Assembly: GCA_040401595.1 (NCBI GenBank) | Contig: JBBAOE010000012.1 | Location: 54,856 to 118,855, forward strand | Direction: 5' to 3' | Origin: RFPW01 sp040401595 | GTDB lineage: Bacteria; Pseudomonadota; Gammaproteobacteria; Burkholderiales; Burkholderiaceae_E | DNA: 64,000 nt | Shown here: piece by piece, positions 1 through 8,994 of the stretch | Position numbering within the stretch: position 1 is the first letter of the stretch | How the letters are laid out: the number at the start of each line of letters is the position of its first letter | Program-made: the position numbers and the translations under genes | Notes under the pieces: model-generated | Seen by the model: the letters and a program-made list of their open reading frames with translations, nothing else | Database searches by the model: none | What the model was told of the DNA's origin: nothing

Positions 1-355
1 GCGCGAGGAGCGGCTCCTGAAAGATCATTGAGGCCACGGCACCGCGGTATCGCGCCAGGGCGGCTTGCGACATCTGCATGACATCCTCGTCCGCAACCGT
101 GATCCGTCCTTCGGTTCGCGTGTGACGCTCGGAATGCAGACGCAACAAGGCACGCAGCGTGACGCTTTTACCCGAACCCGATTCACCAATCAAGGCCAGT
201 ACCTCACCACGGTGAAGCTGCAGATTCACTCCGTTGACCGCGCTGACCGGCTTGGCGCCGCCGGTGAAAGTGACGCGCAGTTCCTGCACGTCGACCAGCG
301 CAGCGCTCGCGCCGATGGCAGGCCCTGCGGGGGCCGTCGAGGTCACCGTACTCAT
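1..355 (-). CDS. Peptide-type ABC transporter ATPase, OppD/DppD-like (partial, cut by window edge)
   Basis: This is the N-terminal ~118 residues of the first ATPase of an oligopeptide/dipeptide-type ABC importer; the rest lies beyond position 1. It energises uptake through the two permeases encoded just upstream. The Walker A motif GESGSGKS and the Q-loop region MIFQEP are visible, typical of OppD/DppD. The ATG at 355-353 overlaps the TGA of the neighbouring ATPase gene as ATGA, so the two ATPases are probably translationally coupled. The substrate cannot be told from the sequence. Confidence 0.85.
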   Translation of the reverse strand, partial: MSTVTSTAPAGPAIGASAALVDVQELRVTFTGGAKPVSAVNGVNLQLHRGEVLALIGESGSGKSVTLRALLRLHSERHTRTEGRITVADEDVMQMSQAALARYRGAVASMIFQEPLLA

Positions 356-1470
356 GCGCTACCCAGTGGTTGCGGTGCGACGGACACCGCACGGGCTGTG
401 TTCGCTGCATCGGCAGCTTGCGCCGAATGGGCGGACGCCGGGTTTGCTTGCGGATGTCCGCTGCCGGGGATGTGCAGGTGGCAGGCAACGCGCTGATGTG
501 GCGAAACCGAGGTCAGGGCGGGCACCTGTTGCTGACAGATTGTGCTCGCCTGTGCGCACCGTGTATGAAACCGACATCCAGGAGGCGGATTGATCGGATT
601 GGGGGGGTCGCCCGAGAGGGCTGGAACCTCGGTCCGGTGGTCTGGATCCATCGAGGGGATCGACGACAGCAGTGCTTGCGTATACGGGTGGCGGGGATCT
701 GCAAACAACGATTCGCTGTCGCCGATCTCGACCACTTCGCCCAGGTACATGACCATCACCCGGTCCGACATGTAGCGCACGACGTTCAGGTCGTGGCTGA
801 TGAAAACGTAGGTGAGGCCGAAACTCTGCTTGAGGTCCTGGAGCAGGTTGAGCACCTGGGCTTCGACGGATTTGTCGAGCGCCGAGACGGCCTCGTCCAG
901 AACAACCAGGCGCGGATTCAGTGCGAGTGCGCGCGCAATATTGACCCGCTGTCGTTGGCCACCCGACAGTTCATGGGGATAGCGCCCACCGAACCGGACA
1001 GGGTCCAGTCCGACCCGATCGAGCAGATCCTGAGCCAGTTTGCGCGCATCGGGGCCGGAGATGCCGTGGACCTGGGGGCCAAACGCAATGGAGTCGAGAA
1101 CGGTCAGGCGCGGATTGAGCGACGCAAAACTATCCTGGAAAACGATCTGCGCCTGCCTTCGGAATTCCTTCAGTGGCAACTCCCGCCCACCAATGGTCTG
1201 GCCGTCAAATATGAACTCACCACTGTCGGCAGGCGTGAGTTGCATGAGTAATCGGGCGGTGGTGGACTTCCCGCAGCCGGATTCGCCGACCACACCCAAG
1301 GTTTCCCCGTTGAGGACATCGAATTCGACGTCATCGACCGCCCGCACGACTTTACGGGGCCCGAACAAAGAGCCTTTAAGCGGGAAGTGTTTGCGCAGTC
1401 GGCGCACCCGCAACAGCGGCTGTGCCTGGCCTCCGACATCAGCGGGATGGGTCGGCGGGGTGTTTGTCAT
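352..1470 (-). CDS. Peptide-type ABC transporter ATPase, OppF/DppF-like
   Basis: Cytoplasmic ATPase of a dipeptide/oligopeptide importer, 372 residues. Walker A GESGCGKST is at about 62-70, the signature LSGGQRQR at 168-175 and the Walker B/D-loop LDEAVSALD at 191-199. The C-terminal oligopeptide-transporter extension has HPYTQALL and CRFHTRC. The usual Walker B proline (LDEPVSALD) is replaced by alanine, a mild deviation that keeps the catalytic Glu-adjacent Asp and Glu. It starts one base after the upstream permease gene stops and overlaps the next ATPase gene as ATGA, so it belongs to the operon 5157 to 1. Substrate unknown. Confidence 0.93.
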   Translation of the reverse strand: MTNTPPTHPADVGGQAQPLLRVRRLRKHFPLKGSLFGPRKVVRAVDDVEFDVLNGETLGVVGESGCGKSTTARLLMQLTPADSGEFIFDGQTIGGRELPLKEFRRQAQIVFQDSFASLNPRLTVLDSIAFGPQVHGISGPDARKLAQDLLDRVGLDPVRFGGRYPHELSGGQRQRVNIARALALNPRLVVLDEAVSALDKSVEAQVLNLLQDLKQSFGLTYVFISHDLNVVRYMSDRVMVMYLGEVVEIGDSESLFADPRHPYTQALLSSIPSMDPDHRTEVPALSGDPPNPINPPPGCRFHTRCAQASTICQQQVPALTSVSPHQRVACHLHIPGSGHPQANPASAHSAQAADAANTARAVSVAPQPLGSA

Positions 1471-1471
1471 G

Positions 1472-2398
1472 TCAATTGCGAAGTTCCATGGCGTTACGCA
1501 GCCCGTCAGAGAACAGATTGAAGGCGATCGACGTCATGAAGATCATGACGCCAGGCAGCGCGGCAACCCAGGGCTGAACATAGATGGCCGTACGCAGGGT
1601 ATTCAGCATCAGCCCCCATTCCGGCTCTGGCGGTTTGACACCCAGGCCGAGAAAACTCAGGCCCGAGGCAAGGATCATCGAGACCGCTATCAGGCTGGTT
1701 GCGTAGACAAAGATCGGGCTCAGCACGTTGCCCAGCACATGCACCCGCACAATGCTGAATGCGCTCGCACCGGACGCCCGGGCCGCATCGACGAACTCGC
1801 GATTGCGGATCTGTGTGGTCACGCTTTCAGCCACCCGTGCAATCGGTGGGATGAAGACAATCGTCAGTGAGATCAATGAATTCGTGATCCCTGCGCCCAA
1901 GGCGCCGGAGAGCGCAATCGCCAGCAGCACGGACGGGAAGGCATAAAACACATCGATCGTCCGCATGATCAGTGTGTTCAGAATCCCGCCGCGATAGCCC
2001 GCAAGGATGCCGAGAAACGAGCCGAACACAAAGGCCAGAACGACCGGCGTGATGCCCATGAAGAGCGAGAGGCGGGCGCCCACCATGAGCCGGGTCAACA
2101 TGTCCCGACCCAATTCATCAGTACCAAGCGGATGACCGGCAAACCCGATCGGTTTGAGCCGCTTGAGGATCGACGATGCATAGGGATCGGCCGGGGTGAT
2201 GCTGCTGCCCAGCAGAGCAAGCAACAGGAGCAGCACAATCACCAGAGCCGCACCGATCGTGACCGGATCGCGACGCAGCCGGCGCAGCACGGTTTGCCAG
2301 TAACCGGGGGACGCCGGCGCTTGAATCGGATTGGGGCCCGGCTGGGAACCATCCCGGCCAGTGTCCGCGCTGATGTCGGTGGAGACTGAAGAATTCAT
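1472..2398 (-). CDS. Peptide-type ABC transporter permease, DppC-like
   Basis: Inner-membrane permease of the importer, 308 residues, the usual DppC/OppC length. A hydrophilic N-terminal tail precedes a first membrane segment (about 45-70). Then come the DppC-type motif HPLGTDELGRDMLTRL and the permease loop EFVDAARASGAS, which contacts the ATPases, with further hydrophobic segments to the end. It lies 14 bp after the DppB-like gene and directly before the ATPases. It pairs with DppB to form the channel. Confidence 0.92.
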   Translation of the reverse strand: MNSSVSTDISADTGRDGSQPGPNPIQAPASPGYWQTVLRRLRRDPVTIGAALVIVLLLLLALLGSSITPADPYASSILKRLKPIGFAGHPLGTDELGRDMLTRLMVGARLSLFMGITPVVLAFVFGSFLGILAGYRGGILNTLIMRTIDVFYAFPSVLLAIALSGALGAGITNSLISLTIVFIPPIARVAESVTTQIRNREFVDAARASGASAFSIVRVHVLGNVLSPIFVYATSLIAVSMILASGLSFLGLGVKPPEPEWGLMLNTLRTAIYVQPWVAALPGVMIFMTSIAFNLFSDGLRNAMELRN

Positions 2399-2412
2399 GG
2401 ATGCGTTACTCT

Positions 2413-3366
2413 TCAGCCGCGAGCGATTCTGGGATCGAGAAAGGTTTGAATGATGTCGACGATCAGGTTCAGCAGCACAAAGAACATCGCCAGAATCAGG
2501 ATCGTGCCCTGCAGGAGCGGCAGATCGCGTTGAAAGATTGCAGAATTCAGAAGAAATCCGGTACCCGGCCAGGAGAAGACGGTCTCGATCAGAATGGAAC
2601 CGCCCAGCAGATAGCCCAGTTGCAGGCCCATGACTGCGAGTGCTGTCGGCGCGGCATTCTTGACCACATGCAGAAAGATGCCCAGATTGGTCATTCCTTT
2701 CGCCCGCAGTCCAACGATAAATTCCTGATGCAGGATATCGCCCACCAGCGCGCGCACGGTGCGGGCGATGATGCCCATCGGAATCACGCTCATGGTCAGC
2801 GCAGGCAGGACCAGATGCTGCATGTATTCAAGATTCCACTGCCAGTCACCCGATCCGCCGGGACCGGCGCCTCCGGGGGGCAGCCACATGAGCTGAGAGG
2901 AAAAAATGATGACGAGCACCATGCCTAACCAGTAGTGCGGGACACTCACCCCAAGGACTGAAAGCATCGAGGCGAAGCGATCAACCCAGGAATGTTGAAA
3001 ATAGCCGGCAACGAATCCGAACAGACAGCCCAGGAAAAAACCGATCATCGTCGCGAACACGGCCAGCCGTAGTGTGTTGCCGACGGCTTTGAAGACTTCC
3101 TGTGCCACCGGACGACCACTCGCAATGGAGTTCCCGAGATCGCCCTGCAACGCGCGGCCAACCCAGGCCAGGAACTGCTCCGGGTAGCTGCGATCAAATC
3201 CGTAGAGCTCGCGCAGTTTGGCCTGGAGCTCGGCGGATGCGTCGGGCGGTAGGATGGAGACGAGCGGATCCCCCGGAGCCAGGTGCACCAGGGCAAAGCA
3301 AACGATCGAAACGCCCAGCATGATCGGCAGCGTGTAGAGCAGACGCTGCAGCAGGTAGTTCAGCAT
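2413..3366 (-). CDS. Peptide-type ABC transporter permease, DppB-like
   Basis: Inner-membrane permease, 317 residues. The N-terminus (MLNYLLQRLLYTLPIMLGVS) is the classic DppB/OppB/NikB start with one membrane helix, followed by a periplasmic loop with HLAPGDP. Near the C-terminus the sequence EFIVGLRAKGMT is the ATPase-docking loop. It is the first permease after the binding-protein gene (102 bp gap) and is followed after 14 bp by the DppC-like gene. It forms the heterodimeric channel with DppC. Confidence 0.92.
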   Translation of the reverse strand: MLNYLLQRLLYTLPIMLGVSIVCFALVHLAPGDPLVSILPPDASAELQAKLRELYGFDRSYPEQFLAWVGRALQGDLGNSIASGRPVAQEVFKAVGNTLRLAVFATMIGFFLGCLFGFVAGYFQHSWVDRFASMLSVLGVSVPHYWLGMVLVIIFSSQLMWLPPGGAGPGGSGDWQWNLEYMQHLVLPALTMSVIPMGIIARTVRALVGDILHQEFIVGLRAKGMTNLGIFLHVVKNAAPTALAVMGLQLGYLLGGSILIETVFSWPGTGFLLNSAIFQRDLPLLQGTILILAMFFVLLNLIVDIIQTFLDPRIARG

Positions 3367-3468
3367 TCAGTCATCAAGGGCGAGGGAGGTTCATGCGGGA
3401 AATCAGGACAGCGCAGTCCTGACCCCGCCGACCAGGCAAGCCCTGACGGCGGGGTTGTTACCGAGGTT

Positions 3469-5157
3469 TTAGTCGATCGTCATGGTGGCGATGTCGATAA
3501 ACCAGCTGCGGGGCTGGACAACGCCTTTGACCTTGGGGCTCATCGCCCGTGGGCCGACGTCATGGGCGATCCAGATGAAGGGTGCTTCCTCGACAATGCG
3601 GGCGTGCAGTTTTGCCAGTGCGGCGTCTCTGGGCTTTTCTTCGAAGCTGGTCCTTGCAGCCGCAATCAGCCCGTCAAATTCGGGATTGCCAAAGTAGCCC
3701 CAGTTGTTCGATACCGGCGGGAACGTTTTGGTGCTGGTAAATCGAACCATGGCAAAAAATGGATCCATCGCCGCAAAGCTGACGTTGGTTGCCTGTGCAC
3801 CGTTGGCTGAGGGATCTTTCGAGCCCTTGCGCCAGTTGGTGAACAGAGTGTTCCATTCAATGACATCGAACTGGATGTCGATGTGGCACTGCTTGAGCGA
3901 CTGCTGAACGAATTCATTCATCGGCAGCGGCTGCATCTGCCCCGAACCAGATGCTGAAATCTGGACCTTGGCCTTCATCGGCTTAGCAGCCGAATAGCCG
4001 GCTTCGGCCATCAGCTTGATGCCTGTGGCGACATCGTATTTGATGTCGAATTTCGGATCTCCCCACCACGGATGTCCTGGCGGAACCGTTCCTTTGGGTA
4101 CCGCCATCAAACCACCGAGAAGCGTCTTGAGGCCTTCGCGGTCAACACAGAGGTTGGCTGCATGGCGTACGCGCTTGTCCAGCCAGGGAGAGCCCTCTGC
4201 GAACGACAATTGCCACGGCCAGACATGGGGTTGGGCGTTGCTGTAGAGCTTGAAGTTGCGCTGGGTGATCTGCGGGATCGCATCGGGCGATGGGGCCTCA
4301 ATCCAGTCCACCTGACCCGAGAGCAGGGCGGCCGTGCGGGCGTTGGCCTCTGGCATCGGCAGCATCACTACGCGATCAATTTTCGGCGTGCGTTTGGGAT
4401 CCCAGTAGGCTTTGTTGGCAACGACTTCGAGACGCTCGCGAGCCACGAACTTCGCCATCTTGAAGGGCCCGGTGCCCGACGCATCCGCGGCGAATGCGAC
4501 CCATGCAGCTTTGGCACGCTCGGCCGGCGCACTGACGGAGGCCGGAACGGCCTTATTGAGTGCATCCCAATGGGCCGGTGAAGCCATAAAGAGATTGGTC
4601 AGATTGATCGGCAGGAAAGAGTCTGGCTCGCTCGTTGTCAGTTCAACCGTCAGGTTGTCAATCTTGCGGGCGCTGCGCAGCGTCGGCATGCGCGAGGCGG
4701 TGACGCCGACCTGGCTGGGATCGAAATGCGGAGCATCCTTGTCCAAGACCTTTTCAACGTTCCAGACAACTGCGTCGGCAGTGAATGGCGAACCATCATG
4801 AAATTTGACACCAGGGCGCAACTTGAAGGTCCACTTCGTCTTATCCTGAGCGTTAACGCTCCAGGAAAGCGCCAGTCCCGGAATCAGAACGCTGGGGGCA
4901 TCGGACTTGGACAGATCCCAATGCGTCAGCGCGTCGTACATCGGAATGCCAGTGAACCGGTTGCCTTCGAAACCCTGGTCTGGCTGGCCGAGCGTCCGAG
5001 GAATATCAGCCGCGGTCATCGCGACCCGCAACACCTTTTCCTGGGCCAGCACTGCGCTGCTGCTCGCAAGCACCATCAATCCGATCAGGAGCTGATGCCG
5101 AAGCGGCCCAGTGACGGTCTTATCCTTGGATTCAAGTCGGTTTGCAAAAAAAGCCAT
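3469..5157 (-). CDS. Peptide-type ABC transporter substrate-binding protein (SBP_bac_5 family)
   Basis: Periplasmic solute-binding protein, 562 residues, of the DppA/OppA type (cluster C, family 5). The N-terminus has basic residues, then a hydrophobic stretch ending ASSSAVLAQ, a plausible Sec signal with cleavage near residue 38. Family features include WTFKLRPGVKFHDGSPFTADAVVWN and a C-terminal region typical of peptide and nickel binders; the first of these is a strong SBP_bac_5 signature. It is the first gene of the importer operon reading left. These proteins bind dipeptides, opines, nickel-chelates and other ligands, so the substrate is open. The neighbouring racemase may hint at an amino-acid derivative. 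Confidence 0.92.
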   Translation of the reverse strand: MAFFANRLESKDKTVTGPLRHQLLIGLMVLASSSAVLAQEKVLRVAMTAADIPRTLGQPDQGFEGNRFTGIPMYDALTHWDLSKSDAPSVLIPGLALSWSVNAQDKTKWTFKLRPGVKFHDGSPFTADAVVWNVEKVLDKDAPHFDPSQVGVTASRMPTLRSARKIDNLTVELTTSEPDSFLPINLTNLFMASPAHWDALNKAVPASVSAPAERAKAAWVAFAADASGTGPFKMAKFVARERLEVVANKAYWDPKRTPKIDRVVMLPMPEANARTAALLSGQVDWIEAPSPDAIPQITQRNFKLYSNAQPHVWPWQLSFAEGSPWLDKRVRHAANLCVDREGLKTLLGGLMAVPKGTVPPGHPWWGDPKFDIKYDVATGIKLMAEAGYSAAKPMKAKVQISASGSGQMQPLPMNEFVQQSLKQCHIDIQFDVIEWNTLFTNWRKGSKDPSANGAQATNVSFAAMDPFFAMVRFTSTKTFPPVSNNWGYFGNPEFDGLIAAARTSFEEKPRDAALAKLHARIVEEAPFIWIAHDVGPRAMSPKVKGVVQPRSWFIDIATMTID

Positions 5158-5271
5158 AAGGTCTCCAAATTGGCTGATTTATCGATCAGGGCAACATTGT
5201 GCAAAGCTCATGCCATGCTTGCGAATCCACAGATGTTCTGGATTGCGCACCGCATTGGTGCTGAATTTTGA

Positions 5272-5286
5272 ATGATACTGAATCAT
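5272..5286. promoter_or_regulatory. Inverted repeat in the divergent region, possible operator
   Basis: ATGAT and ATCAT arms (5272-5276 and 5282-5286) flank a 5-base centre. They lie about 22 bases before the racemase start, in the 151 bp gap between two divergent genes. This is a plausible binding site for a dimeric regulator, but arms this short can arise by chance. Confidence 0.3.
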
Positions 5287-5308
5287 GCACCGTTCAAGGG
5301 AGGTACTG

Positions 5309-6058
5309 ATGAACTCTATTCTCGTGATTAACCCGAATACGACCGAATCCATGACCGCCGCGATAGGACTGGCTGCCAGGAACTGTGCAGGTCCTGGGTT
5401 TGAAATCGTGGCAGTTCAGCCGAGTTTTGGCCCACGCTCGATTGAGGGGCATTTTGACGAGGCGATCGCGGCGGCAGGCGTTGCTGAACAGGTGCGCGCG
5501 CACGCTGCGATGTCGTTGGCGGGGGTTGTCATTGCCTGTTTTGGCGACCCTGGTCTGGATGCGGCACGTGAGGCCACGACTGCACCGGTATTGGGCATTG
5601 CCGAAGCCGCTTTTCATGCCGCGAGCATGCTGGCGACGGGTTTTTCGGTGGTCACAACGATGACCCGGACCTGCATCCTGGCGGAACGATTGGTCCAGCG
5701 CTACGGGTTCGAGCGGCAGTGCCGCGGTATCCATGGGACCGATATCCCGGTGCTCGCGCTCGAAGCAGATCCGCAGCGGGTCCTGGATATCTTGGAAGAC
5801 AGCGCTCGTGAGGCCCTATCGCGGGATCGTAGTGGCGCGATTGTGCTCGGATGCGCTGGGATGGCTTCTCAGTGCCGCGCGCTGCAGGAGCGATTGGGCG
5901 TCCCGGTGATTGACGGCGTCGCGGTCGCGGTCAAATGGATTGAGGCGCTGGCGAGTCTGAATTTGCACACCAGCAAGCGGGGCGACTACGCGGCACCTCT
6001 ACCGAAGGAATATATCGGATGGTCAGCGCCGCTCGGTTGGCCTGCGGTCGGTCAATGA
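5309..6058 (+). CDS. Asp/Glu/hydantoin racemase family protein
   Basis: Cytoplasmic cofactor-independent racemase-fold enzyme, 249 residues. An upstream in-frame ATG exists at 5285. The one at 5309 is preferred because AAGGGAGG lies 5 bases before it and the protein then begins directly with the family start NSILVINPNTTES. The two catalytic cysteines are visible in VIACFGDPGLD and VLGCAGMAS. Family members racemise aspartate, glutamate, hydantoins or allantoin, or isomerise maleate. The NPN-T-T-E-S start is typical of the hydantoin/allantoin racemase branch. It is divergent from the peptide-type transporter, so the two may share a substrate class. Confidence 0.85.
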   Translation: MNSILVINPNTTESMTAAIGLAARNCAGPGFEIVAVQPSFGPRSIEGHFDEAIAAAGVAEQVRAHAAMSLAGVVIACFGDPGLDAAREATTAPVLGIAEAAFHAASMLATGFSVVTTMTRTCILAERLVQRYGFERQCRGIHGTDIPVLALEADPQRVLDILEDSAREALSRDRSGAIVLGCAGMASQCRALQERLGVPVIDGVAVAVKWIEALASLNLHTSKRGDYAAPLPKEYIGWSAPLGWPAVGQ

Positions 6059-6079
6059 ACGGACGGCGGGAGCAGGAGG

Positions 6080-7513
6080 CTAGGCCATCCGCTGTGATGA
6101 ACCCTGATCGAGGCTTCGCAGGCGCATGACCAGCCCCACCGGCATCATGGTGAACGACAGCAGTTCCTCGGGATCATTGCCGTCGCTGGTGCTGACCTGC
6201 AACAGGTCGAAGTGACCCAGCAGAACCGTCATCGCGATCTTCATTTCCAGCATGGCGAGGTAGCGTCCCGGGCAGATTCGGGGGCCCGCGCCAAATGGCA
6301 TTGAAATCCGTTTGGCGGTATTGGGCTCCTCAAGCCAGCGCTGCGGCTTGAACTGCATGGCCTGTGTGACGAGGTCCTCGCGCAGGCCGTCGCTGCGTAA
6401 CAGATTGATCACCACCGTCCCGGCGGGCACTTCGATATCGCTGATGATGGTTCGGCGGCTTGCCTGCAGGGGCAACTGGGGCGCGACCGGTTTGAGTCGC
6501 ATGGTTTCGTGGATGCAGGCTTCGAGAAACACCAGACGGGACAGTTCGTCGAGGCTGGGCTGGGTGCAGTCGGATACGGTCGCTCGGACCTCCTGCGCGG
6601 CCTGACGCAGGACGTCCGGGTTTTTCCACAGCAGGTGAATCATCCAGGCGATGGTATTGGCCGTCGTATCTTCACCGGCAAGCAGCATGGTCAAAACGTT
6701 GCCGGCGACTTGCTCGTCATCAATGCCACTGCCTTCGCGATCCGCAGCGGCGATCATGGCCTCCAGGAGATTGGCGGGATGTTCGCGCAAGGAGGGCTGG
6801 GCATTGAGCCGTGCGCGGGCCTCGTTGATGAACTCGGTGACCGCGAGGTTGACCTGAATCATGCTGCGCTTGAGTTCCCGATCGGCTTTGGAGGGAAAAT
6901 AACGCCAGACGGGGAAGGGGGCTGTGATGCGCCGAAAGAGGGCTGGGAAAATCTTGTCCAGGTGCTGCTGAATGACGTCCTCGCCCGATTCCAGCGTATT
7001 GACCTGAGCCCCGAATGCCAGTCCGGCGATGGTGTCTACGGTAAACCGCATCAGGTCGGATTGCAGGTCGATGGTGCGCTGCGCATTCGCTGCAATTTCC
7101 CAGCGCCGGGTTAGCCGCCCAGCGACCTGGAGCAAGGATGGAAAATAGCGTCGCACATGGGTCGGATCGAATCCGGACATGACCATGCGCCGCTGGCGCA
7201 GCCACTCCGGCCCGTTGGCTCCGAAAACACCGGGTTTCATGCCCATTTCGAGCCCCACCAGGCGCAGGCGGGCTGTTCGTTCGAATCCGTCGGGGCGATC
7301 TCGCAGAATCCCGGCGATGGCCCGGTGATCAGAAACGACCAGAATCCGATGACGACCGATCCTGAGCTGAAAGTAGGGCCCGAATTCGTGGCGCCACGCT
7401 TCCAGCTGGCGGTGAATCTGCCCCGACCGGATCTGCAGCGTATTGCCCAGCAGCGGCAGACCCCGCGGGCCCGGCAGGTCTTTGAGTTTGCGCGGGCCGC
7501 CCCCGGAAGGCAT
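6080..7513 (-). CDS. Cytochrome P450
   Basis: Heme monooxygenase, about 477 residues from the ATG at 7513; a TTG at 7561 would add 16 residues, and neither start has a strong ribosome site. It begins with the proline-rich hinge LPGPRGLPLLGN, has the I-helix motif AGEDTTANT (about 279-287), the ExxR pair HETMR (about 335-339) and the heme loop FGAGPRICPG with the Cys ligand at about 414. There is no membrane anchor. The LPGP hinge and fold order resemble long-chain or CYP102/CYP4-like P450s more than the short CAM type. No ferredoxin or reductase gene is adjacent. It converges on the racemase gene with a 21 bp gap. Confidence 0.92.
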   Translation of the reverse strand: MPSGGGPRKLKDLPGPRGLPLLGNTLQIRSGQIHRQLEAWRHEFGPYFQLRIGRHRILVVSDHRAIAGILRDRPDGFERTARLRLVGLEMGMKPGVFGANGPEWLRQRRMVMSGFDPTHVRRYFPSLLQVAGRLTRRWEIAANAQRTIDLQSDLMRFTVDTIAGLAFGAQVNTLESGEDVIQQHLDKIFPALFRRITAPFPVWRYFPSKADRELKRSMIQVNLAVTEFINEARARLNAQPSLREHPANLLEAMIAAADREGSGIDDEQVAGNVLTMLLAGEDTTANTIAWMIHLLWKNPDVLRQAAQEVRATVSDCTQPSLDELSRLVFLEACIHETMRLKPVAPQLPLQASRRTIISDIEVPAGTVVINLLRSDGLREDLVTQAMQFKPQRWLEEPNTAKRISMPFGAGPRICPGRYLAMLEMKIAMTVLLGHFDLLQVSTSDGNDPEELLSFTMMPVGLVMRLRSLDQGSSQRMA

Positions 7514-7622
7514 GGTGCTGGTGTCGGAGCGGTTCTCGGTGCTTGCAGTGGTCAAGGTCAATCTCGAAGTGGGTGGCGGATTCTTCGGCTATTGTGCAAA
7601 TGATGCCTTGAAGGGGACACCT

Positions 7623-8501
7623 ATGCTTGTTCGATCACTAAAGCGCGTTATCCCGTCGGTTGCGACCTCGGATGGTGCTGGGGTCAAGCTGCGCCGCAGT
7701 CTCGGTTCAGTCCGCGGCCTGTACCACGACCCATTTCTGATGCTTGATGAGTTTTATTCTGATATTCCGGACGAGTATCTGGCCGGCTTCCCGTCCCATC
7801 CGCACCGTGGGTTCGAGACGGTGACGTACATGCTCGATGGGCGCCTGCGTCATGAAGATAATGGCGGGAACACCGGAGATCTCGGACCCGGCGATGTGCA
7901 GTGGATGACGGCTGCGGGCGGCATCATTCATTCTGAAATGCCGCAACAGACCTCGGGGCGGATGCGCGGATTCCAGCTTTGGCTCAACCTGCCCGCCCGG
8001 GAGAAGATGAAGCCGGCTTCGTATTGCGACATCCCGTCCGCAAAAATCCCGGTGGTATCCGCTGGTGAGGGTGTGCGGGTCAAGGTGATCGCCGGTACGC
8101 TCCTGCAGGCCGACGCTGCTTTCCCCGGGCCCATTCAGGGGCACTCGACAGCGCCCCTGTTCTTTGATCTTTGGCTCGAGCCGGGTGCCATCTTCGAGGC
8201 GCCCTTGCCAGCGGATCATCAGGCTTTTCTCTACGCTTATGAAGGTGCGGCCTGGGTCGGGCGCGAGAAAACGGCATTACCCAACCGGGCGGCCGGCCTG
8301 TTGTCAGCGGGCGACCTCATTTGTGTCGGGGCCAGCGAATCAGGTGCCCGGGTCCTGTTGCTCGCGGCACATGCACTGGGCGAGCCGGTGGTTCAGTACG
8401 GCCCCTTCGTCATGAATACCCAAGAAGAACTGGAGCAGGCCGTCACCGATTTTCAGTCCGGTGTTTTTAAGCATGCGCCTGTTGAGCGGATCCGGATCTG
8501 A
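7623..8501 (+). CDS. Pirin family protein
   Basis: Bicupin protein, 292 residues. The ATG at 7623 is chosen over upstream in-frame starts because AAGGGG lies 6-7 bases before it and homology begins there. The N-terminal cupin has the metal-binding pattern HPHRGFETVTYMLDG and later GGIIHSEMP, as in pirins and quercetin-2,3-dioxygenase-like YhhW. The C-terminal cupin half follows. Some pirins cleave quercetin, others regulate metabolism; the role here is unknown. The downstream membrane-protein gene begins one base after its stop. Confidence 0.9.
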   Translation: MLVRSLKRVIPSVATSDGAGVKLRRSLGSVRGLYHDPFLMLDEFYSDIPDEYLAGFPSHPHRGFETVTYMLDGRLRHEDNGGNTGDLGPGDVQWMTAAGGIIHSEMPQQTSGRMRGFQLWLNLPAREKMKPASYCDIPSAKIPVVSAGEGVRVKVIAGTLLQADAAFPGPIQGHSTAPLFFDLWLEPGAIFEAPLPADHQAFLYAYEGAAWVGREKTALPNRAAGLLSAGDLICVGASESGARVLLLAAHALGEPVVQYGPFVMNTQEELEQAVTDFQSGVFKHAPVERIRI

Positions 8502-8502
8502 G

Positions 8503-8994
8503 ATGCAGGATTTTCGTCCCAAGGATGTCGATCAATGGCCGGTCTTCGGAGGCTTGTACTCGGTGGCTGCGGCTGACCTGGGCAAACTGTTCCGGCGCTT
8601 CGATGTGTGCCGGGTGGCGCCCGGAACCCTCTATGAAAAACTCAGTGCCGAGTTGTTCTTCGTGATCGCAGGCTTGTATCCGTTCTCGCTCCTGGGCAGC
8701 CAACCCGTTGGGCAGTCGTTGATCGCGCTGACCCCGGATTACGCCTTGCTGATCGCGATCCGGCACTTCCTGTTCGTTCGGCGAACCCGTCTCGGCAAGG
8801 CACTGGTAGGACTGGGCGTCCTGATCGATCTGAGCTTTACAGCGTTCTTTGTGATCGACCCGGCGTTCACAGGCTATGACCGGGGACTGGCAATGGTCCA
8901 GTCCCTGACCTGGTTACTGTTCGGGATCACAACCTATCGGATCGATCAACGGATCGTCACCCAGGGTACTTCGAGCCAGTTGTCCGAACGATGA
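8503..8994 (+). CDS. Small membrane protein of unknown function
   Basis: 163 residues from the ATG at 8503, one base after the pirin stop, so translation is likely coupled. I do not recognise the family. About four hydrophobic segments are visible: AELFFVIAGLYPFSLLG, DYALLIAIRHFLFV, ALVGLGVLIDLSFTAFFVI and a last one ending TWLLFGITTY. They suggest an inner-membrane protein with short loops. Its last 49 bases overlap the end of the convergent binding-protein gene on minus. Confidence 0.65.
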   Translation: MQDFRPKDVDQWPVFGGLYSVAAADLGKLFRRFDVCRVAPGTLYEKLSAELFFVIAGLYPFSLLGSQPVGQSLIALTPDYALLIAIRHFLFVRRTRLGKALVGLGVLIDLSFTAFFVIDPAFTGYDRGLAMVQSLTWLLFGITTYRIDQRIVTQGTSSQLSER

